From Liolophura sinensis (lineage: Eukaryota > Mollusca > Polyplacophora > Chitonida > Chitonidae), in assembly GCF_032854445.1 (NCBI RefSeq), contig NC_088300.1, forward strand, positions 60,610,984 to 60,674,983: a DNA stretch of 64,000 bases, read 5' to 3'. Both the position numbers and the translations under genes were made by a program. Positions 12,001 to 24,500 of the stretch are shown here, one piece after another (the first letter of the stretch is position 1; each line of letters begins with the position of its first letter). Below the pieces are notes generated by a model. That model did no database searches, was not told where the DNA came from, and was given only the letters and a program-made list of their open reading frames with translations.

Positions 12001-15000
12001 CCAGATCTTGTATGCTTACAAACAACTGAGCACTCACCAGATCTTGTATGCTTACAAACAACTGAGCACTCACCAGATCTTGTATGCTTACAAACAACTG
12101 AGCACTCACCAGATCTTGTATTTCCAGCTGTGAATAGTGCTGAATTTCCTCAGCCTGTGCCTTCAGTTTGGCAGCTGTAACAGAAGACACAAATTATTAT
12201 AATTATTTTTTTTGGCAATTGTTTTTTTACCTTCCTGATTTTCTGATATTTTTCTCTACATTCTCTAATAATAAATGCTAAAAATCACTTTTGATATGCC
12301 ATCATGGAGCTTCTATTTTGTCAGTAATTTGGCTATTAGTTTTTAAAGGTATAGGATTTAACAAGGGGGCGTTTTCATCCCACTGCCAACATTATAGTTC
12401 TTTTATCTATTCAGTTTTTTATTTGATTGGTGTTTCACACGGTACTCAAGAATATTTCACTTATATGCCAGCGGTCATCATTATGGTGGGAGGGAACAGG
12501 GCAGGGCATTATAGTTATTATGTCAGTACCTAACATTATACGCTTGTCTTAAGGCATATGTAGTGAGTTGCCTCAAGCTTCCCAGATGCCAAATCTGAGT
12601 TTGGCATAATAAGCACTGTCCACAGTGTCATAAGGAAATCCATTTTTAGACCAAGAAGCTATTCTGAAACATCTATTTTAATGACTGTGACTGAGGAAAG
12701 AGATGCAATGAACCAGGAGCCTCTCACCAATGCTGTCTCTGTGAGTTCAAGTCCAGCTCATGCTGGTTTCCTCTCCGGTCATACATGGGAAGGTCTGACA
12801 TTAACCTGTTGAGGGACATGGGTTTCCCCCAGGCTCTGCCCAGTTTCCTCACACCATAATGCTGGCCGCCGTCATATGAGTGAAATACTCTTGAGTACGG
12901 CGTAAAACACCAATCAAGTAAATAAATAAATAAATAAATAAATAATGGTCAAGAGTTATGATGGGCTGACAACAGAAAATTAGTTCAGTCAAATAAGCCA
13001 GCCAGGGTGCCTTCTCCACAGTACTAATGCTTGATAATCATCAACTGACTAGTAACTGGGAATGACACTTTATTTACACATACTCCTCTCTAATAACCTC
13101 CTTACCCTCGATCTCACTGGTGCACTCTATCCTTGTCTTCTCAGCCTCGGCTTGAGCTTCAGCTTTTGCTTGTCCCGTGGATTCCACAGCCGACGTCACA
13201 GCCCGCAACTCGCACAACGTGATTCTCGCCTTCTCTGCCTCTTTCTCATTGGCCAGTTTCTGGCGCTCAAGTTTTCCTCGGGCAGCTTGTTCCATTCTCT
13301 TGGCTTCATGTGTAGCAGCTGCCTCTATAGAACTTAAGAAATCAAGAACTTAAGGTTCAAAACCTTTCTAAAAATCAATAAACTGAAGAGAATCTTTTCA
13401 CACGAGACAGAATAAGTCACTCATAAAAGCAAATTCATTTTGGTGTCTGAGACCATTTTTTCCTCTCAGAACAACATACCCGTCATATCACTACCCAATA
13501 ACTTGTGGTATAAAGAAGTGGAAAATAATAGTATAAAAAAATTTTCAGTAATTCAGAAACTTACTTAGTTGCGATCTCAATGGCCATCTGAACAGACTTC
13601 ATCAAACTGTCTCTCATCTTGAGGTCTACTGGTTCTATACTCTGGATGTCAATACTTGTGACCACCTGGTAACAGAATACCATGGATTTTAATACATGTG
13701 ACCAACTGATAACAGAATAGTTCTGGATATCAATACTTGTGACCAAATGATAATAGATTACTCTGGAATTCAATACATGTGATCAACTGATAACAGAATA
13801 GTTCTGGATATCAATACTTGTGAAACCCTGGTAACAGATTACTCTGGATGTCAATACATGTGACCAACTGATAACAGAATAGTTCTGGACATCAATACTT
13901 GTGACCAAATGATAATAGATTACTCTGGAATTCAATACATGTGATCAACTGATAACAGAATAGTTCTGGATATCAATACTTGTGACCACCTGGTAACAGA
14001 TTACTCTGGATGTCAATACATGTGACCAACTGATAACAGAATAGTTCTGGACATCAATACTTGTGACCAAATGATAACAGATTACTCTGGATGTCAATAC
14101 ATGTGACCAACTGATAACAGAATAGTTCTGGACATCAATACTTGTGACCAAATGATAATAGATTACTCTGGATTTCAATACATGTGATCAACTGATTACA
14201 GAATAGTTCTGGATATCAATACTTGTGACCAAATGATAACAGATTACTCTGGATTTCTATACTTGAGATCAACTGATAAAAGAATACTGTGGATGTCGAT
14301 GCTTGTGTGATGGCCTGGTAAAAAAAATAGGTATCATTACTGTCATTACTCTGGATGTCAATACTTGTGACCAACCGATAACAGAATACTTCTGGATATC
14401 AATATTTGTAACCACCTGACAAGAGAATACTTCTGGGTATTAATACTTGTCAGCATATGACAACAAAATACTTCTGGATATCAATTCTTGTGACATAACA
14501 AATGATAAGAGAACACTCCATATAACATTACATGTACATACACGTATTACTGGCACTTACTGGCAAGCCCCATCAGACTTCAACCTACCATGTTGTTCAC
14601 ATCAAATCTGAGCTGAGGTTTAGGAGGATTTCCAAACACCGCAGAATGGATGATGTCAGAGGAGTGACGATGAAACTCATCAAATGTCACCTGGGCTACA
14701 GACGCTCGGATACAGCTGCCTGTCAATCAAATAAAAATAATCCAACCTTTGAATCAATAAGTTCAATCAGCACAGGTAAAGGAGCGGTGCCTGAATCAGA
14801 ATCTGATAATACTGAAAAACGGTTGTGAGAAATATGGCAATGGCCGACCTACTTCACAATGGAGATTACTGCAAGCTTTAACTAGATAATGTAGACTGAG
14901 TGAGTATGGCTATTACTACTGAAGTCATTAAACGCAACACACAAGCTGATAAATAATACAAGAAAATTTTAACCTCTTCCAAAAAAAATGTAAAGAAAAA

Positions 15001-15548
15001 ATACTCCCCATTATATTGCAGATGTGACCTTATACCATTGTATGTGCTTATGGGAAAAATATAAAACAGTAACTCTCCTCAGCCTCTCGCCGTGAGTTTG
15101 CTGAATATTGCTGACACAGAGTTAAATCATAATCATTCATTCATTCATTCACTCATTCATAATAACCTCTAAGATTGTCCATTTAAGGAATTCATTTAAC
15201 TGTTGTTGTTTTTTTTGTATCTAAATATACTGTGCATGTACATAAGCCACATGTAGCAACATCACCTGTTACAAACAATTCAATTGCATTTACCTATTTG
15301 TCTGCAAGCAAAGCCGATAAAATCCGGTATAGCAAATATTGCTAGCTCAGACTCCTTCTTCCCTCTTGTGAACTGTTGTTAATAAAAGAATGGAACAAGT
15401 ATTAAACCATAGCAGAAATTTTGTTTGTTTGGGAAAAAAAAGCATATGTATCACCTGTATACTGTGGAGGTGTAGGTGTATATAAAACAGAAGAAACACA
15501 CAGAGATAAACAACCCCAAGTATGGTTTATATATATGTATATATATAT

Positions 15549-15599
<51 letters not shown>

Positions 15600-18500
15600 T
15601 TATACAAATATTCAAATTTCTGTATTTTACCCAAAGTTTAGCATTTTTCAAGTGACATGGTTTGCTTGATTCTGATTGATTCATCCACCTTATAGGGCCA
15701 TGTAAGAGTTTGTTGTGAAGTTCAGAAATATCCAGACAAACTTAAAATTGTTGGCATCAAAAGTATCATTTTACTGCACTTATTGCCTCTGAAAGTGCAT
15801 TTTCACAAGCCAAACTTCAGGTGATTGACAGTACATGAAGGCTTACAAGTGCTGTTTCTCACCTCAAAATGATTATTGAAGGCTATCTGAAGTCTTAGTC
15901 TGGCATGGTCAGAAGTCTCCACCTAGATGGAAGGGAGGTAAATCTGGCAGGTTATACTAAATGAATACATATACTGTACTGTTCTACTCAAAATATCACT
16001 TTGACTGTAACCATTATGATATTACACAATGCACAAGTTATTTAAGAATTCAGCTGCTTGAATGTGAAATATGCCACACAAAAATGACACAGTAACATTT
16101 ATTGGACTCACATCCCCATAATAAAATTGATTTATTTATTTTATTTATTTGATTGGTGTTTTACGCCTTACTCAAGAATATTTCACTTATACAACGGCAG
16201 CCAGCATTATGGTTGGAGGAAACTGGCTTGGGGAAACCCACGACCATCCGCAGGTTGCTGGCAGACCTTCGGCCGGAGAAGAAGCCAACATGAGCTGGAC
16301 TTATACTCACAGCGACTGCACTCAACGAAACACTGTGGAAAGTTTGTTTCCTCATTTTCTCCCCAAGTATTATGACTCATCCCCTCCCCACCTCACCCCA
16401 CCCCAAGTAAAACTACTCTGTTTTCCAGGTAAAATAACTCATTTTCCCTTACGTAAAACTACTTTTTTCAATTAAAATGACTCATTTTTCCCCAAGTAAA
16501 ACTACTTTTGACTCCAAGTAACAATGGCTCTTATTTTCTCATGTAAAATAATTCAAACAAACAAATATATGTAATAACATATACATGTATGTCACCCTGC
16601 TGACCTCCAGACAAAAATGATCAGTAACAAGGGTATTTACAAACTCACTCGTAATGACTAATCACACATACCTCAATTATATCTGAAATAAAATCTGGCC
16701 CCAACATCAAGCATATAGATTTGAGGGCATTGGGCTTTTTGGGCTTCCCGGCTGAAACATAAAAATTCTGATTGATTGTCTTCATCACGCATGCATAACA
16801 GTCAATATGTAGTCAGCTAATGCATGTGGTAACACTCACTATAGAAAACATGAACAAAGGGGTTCTACCGTTTATTTATCTGTTTGTTCGAGATTTACTT
16901 TGTTCTCCAGAATATTTAATTACTACACGTATTTTGGGAAATATCGCTGAAAAAAAGCAACAGTCAAATGTGAACCAATGGAAGCTGGATTCAAGTCTGT
17001 GACCTAATTAGTCAAGACCCAATGAGCCGTGGCCAGATTTCAAACTTGAAGTTGCATTCACATTTGATTGGTCAATTCTGTAGCTATTATATAATGCATG
17101 CACTCATTTAAATATTACAGATTTGTCCATCACCAATGAGAAAGGTGGATAAGCGGGTAAAGGATTAAAATATTTATTTATTAAGAACTCTTGGTTTTGC
17201 TCCTTTCTATGAACTGTATGAACTTTCTATGTGCTTGTAACTCAATATTGTGAATGACCTTTACCCATGTAATTGATATGATAGGGTATAACTGACCACT
17301 AAGACTGAGGACACTGAAGTTTTCATGAGGTCCCAGGATAACCAGCTCTGGTCCAAACACAACCCGAGCGCTCTTTTGTTGGTAGTTATAAACCTGTACA
17401 GCCGTGTTGCCAGGGCAACGGTATGTCACCACGCGACTTTTGTTACGCCCCTGAAGCAAAAAGTCAATGGGAAATTATGATTTCCTTCACATCCACGATC
17501 AGGTAACACTGTAGTTTAATATAAAATATATTTGTCAAACTGTCAAGCACATGTACATATACAATGAGATAAGTTTCAGCATAAGAATGTATATTTGATA
17601 AAGCTGCACAAAGAAACAGGAACAGGTTCTATAGATGTTGTTTGAGTGGAAAAACTATTATGACATAATGAACTGTTCACATCAACAATAAAAGAGCCCA
17701 CCAGGGACAAAAACACCAGTGGCTAATTATTGTGACCACTGTGGTCCCGGTGGTGCTATTCTGCCCTAGCATTAAGTCAGGTGGTTTGTCAGGTGTCTTA
17801 CGTGTGCACGTGTGGTACTTTCTGCACTTTCGTCTTTTCTCTTTCATGGACAATACAATTTTTTTTTGTATTTTAGAAGCCACTCAACATGAAATAAGCC
17901 AAAAATGGAATTAAAATAAACCTGAAAAATCCACCTGAATATCTTGTCCAAAACATGCTTTCATCAACTTCCTGTTTGTGAAGATTTTTCAATCATGTAA
18001 GGATTTGAACAGGAAAATTTACCTGGGAAAGTCCACATTTTCCTCAGTTTAGATGTTTTTCAAGCTTTCTAAATATTTTTATGCCCTGCCCCGCCACAGA
18101 AAATAAGATTTATTCCATCTTTAAAACAACAATTACTTAAAATGATGTGTCCTTTGATCAAATATTCTTGAATAGGGACTACACCAAATATAAACACTTG
18201 CAAACAATTCCTTAGATTCATATCCTGCCAGATGTTTCAATTTTGTGTGGGAGTACAGTTGAATTGTTGAGAATGACGATTCCAGGCATGTGTGGGGGAA
18301 GGTTAGATGTGTATCATCTTAAAACACTGTGATGTTTCTTTTGTTTTTCAATACCTGGAGGATTCCTGGATCAATAGACTGCTCAAAATAGGCAACTTTT
18401 CGAATATCTTCTGAGCCAATCCCTCCTCCTTGTCTGGATATAACCAAAAAAAAACAACAGCACAGTTAGATAATTCTGATAGAGGAAATAAAATAAGAAA

Positions 18501-21500
18501 TGAAATAAAGGTAATGTGATATAGATTTTATTGTTACAAGACTTTCAGACTTTACCTGAGAAAAATAAAAAACAAACAAAATAAAAACAGATAAGCAGCT
18601 AGATTTAAAATCAAGAGTCATAAAAATACATCTTTTTTTGTTTGTTTGTTTGTTTGGGAATTCACATTACTTTGAACATTATTTTGTTGACATTACTGGC
18701 ACATTTATCATACTTACTCACTGAAATGCCATGACATAAGCAGATACCAGACATGCCCTACACAACATGCATGTACAGTATACTGACAAGCCAGTGAATA
18801 CTCTCCATTAAGACTAAAAAGGTGCATTCTGGGATTGTAATTTCCTCATCATGTCAGAGCATGAAAATCTGCCACTTTACCGGTTCAATTTTCCATGATG
18901 AGGGCTGCCACAGTCGTAAGCTTCAGGCTGAGTCGACATGCGATATACATTTTAGATTTATTTATACTGATTTGAGGCAGGGCAGAAATTAAGCCAGCAG
19001 TGTCTTTGCGGCTAATGGTAAAGTTGAGTCACTAAGATGTGCAGGCTTTGTTTTATTTATTTATTTATTTGATTGATGTTTTACACCGTGTGCAGGCTTT
19101 GTAGTTGGCCTTACAAAAATCCTCATGCATGGAATTACCAAGACTGTTCAAATTTGATAAAGTATTTTAGTCTGGGAAAATTGTTATTGCAGGTACAAAC
19201 CTGAGCAACTGTTCAACAAGATCAGAAAGAGGCTTTTCCCATAATTCCTCAAACTCTGTCAACATGTAAGAATCGGGACCGTGCACAGCTCGCACCTAAA
19301 AACAGGGGACATACATGCGCTAAACATCAGACTATACACACATATATTCTATACAAAAAGTAAATCAATCATACTCAAGTCTACTTCAGATAAAAAAATT
19401 GCAACTTGTTTCCAAGAAGAAAGACTTAATTCCAGATGAACAATGGCAACACAAGATTCACACCAAAATAAGCCTAACTGATAAAAGACTGGTGTAATAG
19501 CGCCTGGTAAAGCATAAGAGATCGCCACCAGTACAAACACCTTCATGCAACTGAGATTCTTAAAAATGAAGTTGACTGATCAGCGCGTGCCTTACCGCCC
19601 CTGTCTGGACATCTCTGACGTATACCCCCTCATTCTCACTCAGGGGAATCTTCTCTCTGCAATGAAGTATGCATTAGGGGGCAATTTATTATCATACAAA
19701 CACTAAAGGAAAGGACGGCTCAAAAGTGTTGATAAATCATCAATAAGAGTAGCATTCCTGAGAACTGTTACATTCACACTCTTTGTTTTCTTATAATATT
19801 TTCAAAGAATTACATATACATAGTCAAATGTATTAAGCAAACAAGTAAACATATAGCCTAAGGTTATACCAATCTTATTTTGTGTTTTACGAGCAAGCAG
19901 ATACTAAAAAATCCAAAATTGGAATAAAAAAAAACTGAAAATTCACTTTTCATTTTGTTTGATTTTGCTTGGTAATTTTATGATTTTCCTGTTTTTCAAA
20001 GCATTCCAATAATGTAAATATGTGTTTTTTAAGCTGTTGCTTTTTATATACTTTCCTCGGACATTGGAATAAGATTTATTCTGCTTGTAAAAAGGAATTT
20101 AAAATGAATGTGGCCAAACTGTAGACTTAGCTAACATGGTTCAACCCACAGTGTTCTCAGTTCTCCAGATAACAAGGACCTCATCACTAACATACATGTA
20201 CATCTATCTCTCATCAATGATGTTAAGCTCAATAGGGGGAATATATTCACAAGGACCTCATCACTAACATACATGTACATCTATCTCTCATCAATGATGT
20301 TAATCTCAATAGGGGGAATATATTCACAAGGACCTCATTACTTACATACATGTACATCTATCTCTCATCAATGATGTTAATCTCAATAGGGGGAATATAT
20401 TCACAAGGACCTCATCACTAACATACATGTACATCTATCTCTCATCAATGATGTTAAGCTCAATAGGGGGAATATATTCACAAGGACCTCATCAATTACA
20501 TACATGTACATCTATCTCTCATCAATGATGTTCAGCTCAAAGAGGGGAATATATTCACAAGGACCTCATCAATTACATACATGTACATCTATCTCTCATC
20601 AATGATGTTAAGCTCAATAGGGGAATATATTCACAAGGACCTCATCATTAACATACATGTACATCTATCTCTCATCAATGATGTTAATCTCAATAGGGGG
20701 AATATATTCACAAGGACCTCATCACTAACATACACGTACATCTATCTCTCATCAATGATGTTAAGCTCAATAGGGGGAATATATTCACAAGGACCTCATC
20801 AATTACATACATGTACATCTATCTCTCATCAATGATGTTAAGCTCAATAGGGGGAATATATTCACAAGGACCTCATCAATTACATACATGTACATCTATC
20901 TCTCATCAATGATGTTAATCTCAATAGGGGGAATATATTCACAAGGACCTCATTACTTACATACATGTGCATCTATCGCTCATCAATGATGTTAAGCTCA
21001 ATAGGGGAATATATTCACAAGGACCTCATCACTAACATACATGTACATCTATCTCTCATCAATGATGTTAAACTCAATAAGGGGAGTATATTCACAAGGA
21101 CCTCATCAATTACATACATGTACATCTATCTCCCATCAATGATGTTAAGCTCAATAGGGGGAATATATTCACAAGGACCTCATCACTTACATACATGTAC
21201 ATCTATCTCTCATCAATGATGTTAATCTCAATAGGGGGAATATATTCACAAGGACCTCATAACTTACATACATGTGCATCTATCTCTCATCAATGATGTT
21301 AAGCTCAATAGGGGGAATATATTCACAAGGACCTCATTACTTACATACATGTACATCTATCTCTCATCAATGATGTTAAGCTCAATAGGGGAATATATTC
21401 ACAAGGACCTCATCACTAACATACACGTACATCTATCTCTTATCAATGATGTTAAGCTCCATAAGAGGAATATATTCACAAGGACCTCATCACTTACATA

Positions 21501-24500
21501 CATGTACATCTATCTCTCATCAATGATGTTAAGCTCAATAGGGGGAATATATTCACAAGGACCTCATCACTAACATACATGTGCATCTATCTCTCACCAA
21601 TGATGTTAAGCTCCATAAGAGGAATATATTCACAAGGACCTCATCAGTAACATACATGTACATCTATCTCTCATCAATGATGTTAATCTCAACAGGGGGA
21701 ATATATTCACAAGGACCTTATCAGTAACACACACGTACATCTATCTCTCATCTCATCAATGATGTTAATCTCAATAGGGGGAATATATTCACAAGGACCT
21801 CATCACTAACATACATGTACATCTATCTCTCATCAATGATGTTAAGCTCAAAGAGGGGAATATATTCACAAGGACCTCATCACTAACATACATGTGCATC
21901 TATCTCTCCCCAATGATGTTAAGCTCAATAGGGGGAATATATTCACAAGGACCTCATCAATTACATACATGTACATCTATCTCTCATCAATGATGTTAAT
22001 CTCAATAGGGGGAATATATTCACAAGGACCTCATCACTTACATACATGTACATCTATCTCTTATCAATGATGTTAAGCTCAAAGAGGGGAATATATTCAC
22101 AAGGACCTCATCAATTACATACATGTACATCTATCTCTCATCAATGATGTTAATCTCAATAGGGGGAATATATTCACAAGGACCTCATCACTAACATACA
22201 TGTGCATCTATCTCTCACCAATGATGTTAAGCTCAATAGGGGGAATATATTCACAAGGACCTCATCAATTACATACATGTACATCTATCTCTCATCAATG
22301 ATGTTAATCTCAATAGGGGGAATATATTCACAAGGACCTCATCACTAACATACATGTACATCTATCTCTTATCAATGATGTTAAGCTCAAAGAGGGGAAT
22401 ATATTCACAAGGACCTCATCACTAACATACATGTGCATCTATCTCTCACCAATGATGTTAAGCTCAATAGGGGGAATATATTCACAAGGACCTCATCAAT
22501 TACATACATGTACATCTATCTCTCATCAATGATGTTAATCTCAACAGGGGGAATATATTCACAAGGACCTCATCACTTACATACATGTACATCTATCTCT
22601 CACCAATGATGTTAACCTCAATGGGGGAATATATTCACAAGGACCTCATCAATTACATACATGTACATCTATCTCTCACCAATGATGTTAAGCTCAATAG
22701 GGAGAATATATTCACAAGGACCTCATCACTTACACACATGTGCATCTATCTCTCACCAATGATGTTAAGCTCAATAGGGGGAATATATTCACAAGGACCT
22801 CATCAATTACATACATGTACATCTATCTCTCATCAATGATGTTAAGCTCAATAGGGAGAATATGTTCACAAGGACCTCATCACTTACACATATGTGCATC
22901 TATCTCTCATCAATGATGTTAAGCTCAATAGGGGGAATATATTCACAAGGACCTCATCAATTACATACATGTACATCTATCTCTCATCAATGATGTTAAC
23001 CTCAATGAGGGGATATATTCACAAGGACCTCATCACTAACATACCGGGATACATGTATATACACAAGGACTTCATCATGAACATACACTTTACCTCTGGT
23101 CAATGATGTTAACCTCAATAAGAGGATATATTCACAAGGACCTCATCACTAACATACATGTACCTCTTGTCAATGATGTTAACCTCAATTGGGGGGATAT
23201 ATTCACAAGGACCTCTAATCATCCATCTGTCACCTGGCTCTCTGTCTATTTTAACTGAGAGCAATGAACAATGAGAAACATTAATATTTTAATTCATTAC
23301 AATCGGATAGTCAAGCGTTTTGAGAATTTATACCTAAGAATGATGAAAAATGAGAAACTGTAAGAAACAAGGAGAAATATTACCATTTTATTCCATGGGA
23401 TTTTATGAGCTTTATAAGAATCAATACTGGAGCATTATTCTTACAATTTTCAAAGTACAACGATAACTGATTAAACTTCTCATCTGCCTAGAGGGTAGCC
23501 TTTAATTTCTCATTTACCAGAGAACAACCATGGTCATTAGAACAATTCAAATGATCTTGACATTTATTTATGAAGTAAAAACTGTTATCAGCATTTTATC
23601 AGAGACATTAATTACGAGAAAAAACATCCTGAAATGAACGTTCCCATCTTACCATCCTCAGATGTGTCCGTTATTGCATCCAAAGCTTGTACAACAACAG
23701 CCTCATTCTCTGACAACAGGTGGCAGTTCTCAACACCACTCAACAGTCGCTCACCTGAAACCGCACATCTTGTCAGTTACAGTAAAAATCTTTATTACTG
23801 TTCAGTGTAGACAAACAATATGGCATGTTTCAACGAGAGTTTTATAATGATAAAACTGGTAAAAGTTTCTTAAAGATAAACCAAAATTCTTCAGGGTGCT
23901 ATTTCATAAAATCAACTTCAAAGAGAAACCATTTGGGCACTTGACTCAAAAGGTTCATTTATCTCCCCTCGTCCTATATTCTCTACTCGCAACGATAAAG
24001 ACGCCAATAAGTTGAAGAATTCCAAATTGGGGACAAAACAAAAACAGATAAACACTACAAGTGAGGCCAATCTGCCTGCCAAGTCTCACCTGGGTGCAGA
24101 AAGAAGGTGGCCAATCCCTTACGCAGTTCTCTTTTCCCCAGCTGGGGTCGACCTTTCTTGTCTATGGGGTCCAACACAACGCAATACTGACCCCGACTTA
24201 ACACGGTCCTCTGCACGTGGCAAATCACTTCCTAAAGGGAGATAATCAGCACGCAGAGCATGCAATTACAACAATGCAACAAACTTATCTCAACAACACA
24301 GCCACCTGCTGTAGCACAACTGGGCTGTGCTAAAATTTGAAAGTATTAAATTATTGCATCTGGCTGTACGTGGATAAAGTACACAAAACTAAAAATGATG
24401 ACTTTTTGGAAATCAAACTTTTGATACTTCCTTTAGCATACAAAGTGCACTGCTCGGCTACATGAGGCTGAAATATACTTACTTCGCTATACTTTCTTTT

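Noticed and set aside
15451-15684. Ile/Tyr-rich ORFs on both strands
   Set aside because: They are products of the (TA)n microsatellite.
20171-23217. Regular direct repeats resembling a CRISPR array
   Set aside because: The whole 77-bp unit is conserved with no unique spacers, and it matches MVP exon 11. It is a eukaryotic satellite.
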